Of a DNA stretch of 10,264 nt, positions 8,057 through 10,264 are shown in pieces. Where the stretch lies: positions 1 through 10,264 of the forward strand of contig CAZJAK010000082.1 in the NCBI GenBank assembly GCA_964543935.1, given 5' to 3'. Every line of letters begins with the position of its first letter. Positions within the stretch are counted from its first letter, which is position 1. The position numbers were made by a program, and so were the translations under genes. A model generated the notes under the pieces. It was not told the DNA's origin, made no database searches, and saw only the letters and a list, made by a program, of their open reading frames with translations. This DNA is from JAAYDK01 sp964543935 (GTDB lineage Bacteria > Spirochaetota > Spirochaetia > Sphaerochaetales > Sphaerochaetaceae).

Positions 8057-8081
8057 CAGAAAAAGCGAATGACAGAACCAC

Positions 8082-8345
8082 TTATTCAACTACAGCCAAT
8101 ACATCGGTCATGTGGAGGATCAAATACTCGACTCCATCGGCCTTTACGGCTGTTCCGGCATACTTGTCATAAAGAATGCGGTCATTCTTCTTGACTTTGA
8201 TGGCCTCATCGTCTCCGACGGCCAGGACAACAGCCATTTGTGTCTTTTCCTGGGCGGTCTGGGGGATGAAGATGCCTCCGGCAGTCTTCTCCTGGATCTG
8301 TTCCATCTTGACGAGCAATCTGTCTCCCATAGGTTTGATTGTCAT
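8082..8345 (-). CDS. groES: Co-chaperonin GroES (Hsp10)
   Basis: GroES is the heptameric lid of the GroEL folding chamber in the cytoplasm. The 87-aa product has the full family pattern: IKPMGDRLLVKMEQ near the start, the mobile loop EKTAGGIFIP (19-28) that contacts GroEL, then VVLAVGDDE (39-47), VKKNDRILYDKYAGTAVK (51-68), and the closing YLILHMTDVLAVVE. The start at 8345 has an ideal AGGAGG (8359-8354) 8 nt upstream. An upstream in-frame ATG (near 8426) would add unconserved residues and lies before the predicted transcript start. No groEL is adjacent: the gene is convergent with dinG and ends at a shared terminator, so GroEL must be encoded elsewhere. I see no CIRCE repeat upstream, so HrcA control is not supported by the sequence shown. 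Confidence 0.96.
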   Translation of the reverse strand: MTIKPMGDRLLVKMEQIQEKTAGGIFIPQTAQEKTQMAVVLAVGDDEAIKVKKNDRILYDKYAGTAVKADGVEYLILHMTDVLAVVE

Positions 8346-8413
8346 GAAAGGTTCCTCCTGTATGACTATTGTGTGCATGGTTGTTGGTTGGACCTCGTGC
8401 GAAATCCATAAGC

Positions 8414-8442
8414 AATATACGCACAAAGGATGACAGGGTCAA
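8414..8442 (-). promoter_or_regulatory. Strong sigma-70-type promoter of groES
   Basis: On the minus strand TTGACC (8442-8437; 5 of 6 consensus) and TATATT (8419-8414; 5 of 6) are separated by exactly 17 bp. The predicted transcript start near 8407 leaves a leader of about 60 nt before the groES ATG. The -35 box directly touches the 31-bp repeat that starts at 8443. Confidence 0.75.
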
Positions 8443-8473
8443 GCAAGAAGCGTGCTTTGCATGCATTCGCAAG
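8443..8473. repeat. Left copy of a 31-bp repeat at the assembly gap edge
   Basis: This 31-bp segment is identical, base for base, to 8574-8604 on the other side of the gap. It begins GCAAGAAGCGTGC and ends GCATTCGCAAG. Because it both begins and ends with GCAAG, it equals one 26-bp unit plus the first 5 bp of a second, as expected at the edge of a 26-bp tandem array. It contains the 8-bp palindrome TGCATGCA and the short inverted repeat AAGC-GT-GCTT. It lies immediately upstream of the groES -35 box. Confidence 0.85.
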
Positions 8474-8573
8474 NNNNNNNNNNNNNNNNNNNNNNNNNNN
8501 NNNNNNNNNNNNNNNNNNNNNNNNNNNNNNNNNNNNNNNNNNNNNNNNNNNNNNNNNNNNNNNNNNNNNNNNN
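8474..8573. other. Assembly gap of 100 N
   Basis: Exactly 100 undetermined bases, a conventional placeholder length, so the true length is unknown. The contigs on both sides stop precisely at the same 31-bp sequence, which points to a repeat the assembler could not cross. The flanking intergenic region (8346-8666) otherwise holds the groES leader and promoter and the upstream region of the gene at 8667. Confidence 0.97.
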
Positions 8574-8604
8574 GCAAGAAGCGTGCTTTGCATGCATTCG
8601 CAAG
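8574..8604. repeat. Right copy of the 31-bp repeat at the assembly gap edge
   Basis: A direct-orientation copy of 8443-8473 with no mismatch. After the final GCAAG the sequence leaves the repeat with GGGGTG, where the array would instead continue with AAGCG. It sits 62 bp upstream of the 164-aa gene at 8667, so the repeat region separates two divergently transcribed genes. Confidence 0.85.
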
Positions 8605-8608
8605 GGGG

Positions 8609-8637
8609 TGTTCGATTTGCTTCTGCTTGAGTATATT
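8609..8637 (+). promoter_or_regulatory. Weak candidate promoter for the gene at 8667
   Basis: TATATT at 8632-8637 is a good -10-like hexamer about 30 nt before the start codon. The corresponding -35 position (8609-8614, TGTTCG) is poor. The promoter may need an activator, or part of it may lie in the repeat region. Confidence 0.25.
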
Positions 8638-8666
8638 CCGAACGGGAGCATTGCAGGAAGGGTGGC

Positions 8667-9161
8667 ATGATGGACACGAAGTATAAGAACGCGTTGGCGG
8701 TATGCTCAGCGAAGCTTGCAGGTCAAGATGGTTCCGATCCCATGGAAGCTGCTTTGTGTTTCTTCCGCTTGGGAGTGGCGTTGGCGCACGTGGGCGAGAT
8801 TGCCGAAGGAATCCGTTGTTTCAACGATGCTTTCATGTTGCGTGACAGCTCTGGAACCCCCAGCGAGGAAGGCTGGCGCGATTTCCACGATATCCACATG
8901 ACCCGCTATATCCTCGGAAAACGGTGCAAGTTGATCGCCTCCTTGGCAGAAGGTGACATGATCCACGATTTGATCAAGCATAGGTGGAACGACTTGCAAC
9001 ACGAAATTGCCATCTCGTCGATTCCCTTCGCCGCCTCCTCGCGGCATGAGTGGTACAAGACCGTCATCCTGGATTTTCCATGGAGCATCGATGCCGTGTG
9101 GGACGCGCAGGACACAAGCGGGCCGGATTGCGAGTCTGAGTGTGTCGGAATTACCCAATAA
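8667..9161 (+). CDS. Hypothetical protein, 164 aa, possible single TPR-like helix pair
   Basis: I do not recognise this protein. It has no signal peptide or membrane segment and is probably cytoplasmic. Residues about 26-59 (AALCFFRLGVALAHVGEIAE onward, then CFNDAFMLRD) read like one tetratricopeptide-type helix pair: small residues at the helix crossing, a G-E-x-x-E-G turn, and F-x-x-A-F in helix B. The remainder has no motif I can name. It includes the aromatic-rich stretches WRDFHDIHMTRYI (70-82) and WYKTVILDFPWSIDAVWD (129-146), and an acidic tail with C155 and C159. AGGAAG (8655-8660) supports ATG 8667 or the adjacent ATG 8670. It is divergent from groES and followed by a sigma-factor gene 192 bp on. 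Codon use resembles its neighbours, so it is likely a real, resident gene. Confidence 0.7.
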   Translation: MMDTKYKNALAVCSAKLAGQDGSDPMEAALCFFRLGVALAHVGEIAEGIRCFNDAFMLRDSSGTPSEEGWRDFHDIHMTRYILGKRCKLIASLAEGDMIHDLIKHRWNDLQHEIAISSIPFAASSRHEWYKTVILDFPWSIDAVWDAQDTSGPDCESECVGITQ

Positions 9162-9239
9162 TCGTCACTTTTCCATCCCCCGAGTCAAAATGACACATCT
9201 AGGTTGGCATTGCATGCCTTGCATATGGTGCGTTCTGCG

Positions 9240-9353
9240 TTGATTATCTTGGTAGAAATTTATTAATTTATTAAATCTAAAAGAATTATTTATTTGTCTA
9301 GAAAATTTGACATGTTGGCACGCTTCATGATAGATATCGTCAGGAGGCTCACA
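9240..9353 (+). promoter_or_regulatory. AT-rich leader and promoter region of the sigma-factor gene
   Basis: After the 8667-9161 gene the base composition changes sharply: 9253-9308 is strongly AT-rich in an otherwise GC-leaning window. It contains a perfect tandem pair of TTTATTAA (9259-9266 and 9267-9274). A consensus -35 box TTGACA lies at 9307-9312, but the -10 position 17-18 bp on (9330-9336, ATAGATA) is poor and would start the transcript at the ribosome site. An alternative is TTGATT (9240-9245) with a -10 in the AT island, for example TATTAA 9261-9266 with a short 15-bp spacer. AGGAGG (9342-9347) precedes the start codon by 6 nt. The exact promoter cannot be decided by eye. Confidence 0.45.
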
Positions 9354-10223
9354 ATGAACAAAAGCACCAGTGTCATGGGAAAAGCCGACCAATATGAAGA
9401 CGCCAACATCCTTTCGATGTACCTCAAGGAAATCAATCGAATACCCCTGATGACCCGTGAGGAGGAGGATGCGGTAGCCCGCAAGGCTGCAACCGGCGAT
9501 CCCGCCGCCCGCAAGCGCCTTATCGAAGCCAACCTCAGGTTCGTAGTGAACGTTGCAAAAAAATATCAGAATCAAGGACTTCCGTTGATCGACCTCATCA
9601 ATGAAGGCAACATCGGGCTGATGAACGCCATTGAGAAGTACGATGTGGACCGTGGCTACCACTTCATCTCCTACGCGGTGTGGTGGATCAAGCAGGCCAT
9701 ATTGAAGGCCATCTGCGAAAAGTCTCGGACCGTCCGTCTTCCATTGAACAGGGCCAATGAGTTGTTGCAGATCCAAAAAGCCCAGCGTGTGCTCATGCAC
9801 GACAGCGGTGATGAACCTTCGTTAGAGGAAATCGGGAACATGACCCGCATGGATCCCAAGCTGGTTGGCGACTTGCTGTCCATCAGCAAGGAGATGGTGA
9901 GTCTTGACGCTCCCGTCTTTGGCGATCCGTCCAACTCGACGGTTGGGGACTTCATCGAAGACGGGTACCGCACCGCCGACGACTATGTGTTCGAGCAAGC
10001 CTTGCGTGACGACATCAATGAAGCGCTGGCTGCGTTGAGCGCCAAGGAACGCGAGATCGTTGAGATGCGTTACGGTTTGAACGGTGCCATCCCGATGTCT
10101 TTGAAGGAGATCGGGGAGCTGTACAACCTCACCAAGGAGCGCATCCGGCAGATAGAGAAGAAAGCTATCGAGCGGATGAAGAATCCTGCCCGCTTGAAAA
10201 TTCTTGAATCATATACCGCCTGA
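9354..10223 (+). CDS. Sigma-70 family RNA polymerase sigma factor, short primary-like (RpoD/SigA type)
   Basis: This 289-aa sigma factor directs RNA polymerase to promoters. It has region 1.2 (about 17-50, LSMYLKEINRIPLMTREEE), region 2 (54-124) with ANLRFVVNVAKKYQNQG, LIDLINEGNIGLMNAIEKYD and the -10 reading segment FISYAVWWIKQAILKAI, region 3 (about 133-210, including SLDAPV), and region 4 (about 222-280) with the -35 helix-turn-helix SLKEIGELYNLTKERIRQIE. Region 1.1 and the large spacer of E. coli RpoD are absent, giving a size like the short primary sigmas of Bacteroidetes or group 2 sigmas. I chose ATG 9354 because AGGAGG lies 6 nt before it. Starting further upstream at 9294 would add 20 residues encoded by the AT-rich leader and lacks a ribosome site. 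Whether it is the housekeeping or an alternative sigma factor cannot be decided here. Confidence 0.9.
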   Translation: MNKSTSVMGKADQYEDANILSMYLKEINRIPLMTREEEDAVARKAATGDPAARKRLIEANLRFVVNVAKKYQNQGLPLIDLINEGNIGLMNAIEKYDVDRGYHFISYAVWWIKQAILKAICEKSRTVRLPLNRANELLQIQKAQRVLMHDSGDEPSLEEIGNMTRMDPKLVGDLLSISKEMVSLDAPVFGDPSNSTVGDFIEDGYRTADDYVFEQALRDDINEALAALSAKEREIVEMRYGLNGAIPMSLKEIGELYNLTKERIRQIEKKAIERMKNPARLKILESYTA

Positions 10224-10264
10224 ACGTTCAAGCTCCGATAACTAAAATGGGCCCTCTCTGGTTG
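10224..10264. other. Downstream tail, nothing recognised
   Basis: The last 41 bases follow the sigma-factor stop. I see no complete hairpin with a T-run and no start of a further gene; any terminator would lie beyond the window. Confidence 0.6.

Noticed and set aside
7272..8081. Long minus-strand open frame opposite dinG (269 codons)
   Set aside because: It lies antisense to well-conserved helicase motifs, has low-complexity shadow composition, and runs through the terminator hairpin.
8346..8426. N-terminal extension of GroES from an upstream ATG
   Set aside because: It is absent from the GroES family, lies across the predicted transcript start, and the AGGAGG at 8354-8359 marks the start at 8345.
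8346..8442. CIRCE operator (HrcA site) for groES
   Set aside because: No TTAGCACTC / GAGTGCTAA pair is found. Only a 5-bp inverted pair GTGCG/CGCAC flanks the -10 box, too short to mean much.
8443..8604. CRISPR array hidden in the gap
   Set aside because: The 31-bp length fits a CRISPR repeat, but no spacer is visible, no cas gene is in the window, and the GCAAG at both ends explains the copies better as a 26-bp tandem array or a contig overlap.
9204..9224. Sigma-54 promoter in the 9162-9353 intergenic region
   Set aside because: TTGGCA and TTGCAT are both present, but the GG and GC elements are 13 bp apart, whereas sigma-54 needs 10.
9294..9353. Upstream start for the sigma factor (20 extra residues)
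   Set aside because: There is no ribosome site before 9294, the extra residues are encoded in the AT-rich promoter region, and AGGAGG is ideally placed for ATG 9354.
1..10264. Mobile elements, tRNA or rRNA genes, phage or defence genes
   Set aside because: No transposase, integrase, terminal inverted repeats, tRNA-like fold or rRNA sequence was recognised; every long coding stretch is accounted for by housekeeping or regulatory families, apart from the 164-aa orphan.

Overview
The window is a bacterial housekeeping region. The best-fitting source is a spirochaete, perhaps of the Sphaerochaeta group. I infer this from gene content and protein style: a cytoplasmic NtrB/NtrC-type pair, groES standing apart from groEL, and a short primary-like sigma factor. 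No species is claimed. The DNA is moderately GC-rich, with a marked preference for TTG as leucine codon. A run of exactly 100 N (8474-8573) shows it is a draft scaffold.

Layout. (1) 1-459, minus strand: the first 153 codons of secA, cut by the window edge. A 114-bp divergent promoter region follows. (2) 574-8027, plus strand: one compact run of six genes, murG, cvpA, a DNA polymerase III delta-prime-like gene, a soluble PAS histidine kinase, an NtrC-family sigma-54 activator, and a DinG-type iron-sulfur helicase. Neighbouring genes are separated by 3 or 0 nt, or overlap by 4, 4 and 14 nt, so this looks like one translationally coupled operon. It ends in a perfect 12-bp hairpin with flanking A and T runs (8027-8056). 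(3) 8082-8345, minus strand: groES, convergent on that terminator, with a near-consensus sigma-70 promoter (8414-8442). (4) 8346-8666: an intergenic region holding the assembly gap, flanked on both sides by the same 31-bp sequence. This is probably an unresolved 26-bp-period tandem repeat, directly abutting the groES -35 box. (5) 8667-9161, plus strand: an unrecognised 164-aa protein. (6) 9162-9353: an intergenic region with an AT-rich island. (7) 9354-10223, plus strand: a sigma-70 family factor of 289 aa without region 1.1.

Functionally, the operon joins the last cytoplasmic step of peptidoglycan precursor synthesis (MurG), a small membrane protein (CvpA), replication clamp loading (delta-prime), a signalling pair and a DNA-repair helicase (DinG). 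The kinase and regulator are complete and should form a signalling pair; their target genes cannot be seen here. The strongest candidates for something undescribed are the repeat array hidden in the gap between groES and its divergent neighbour, and the two-component pair placed inside a cell-wall/replication operon. I did not find a clearly new defence or mobile system.
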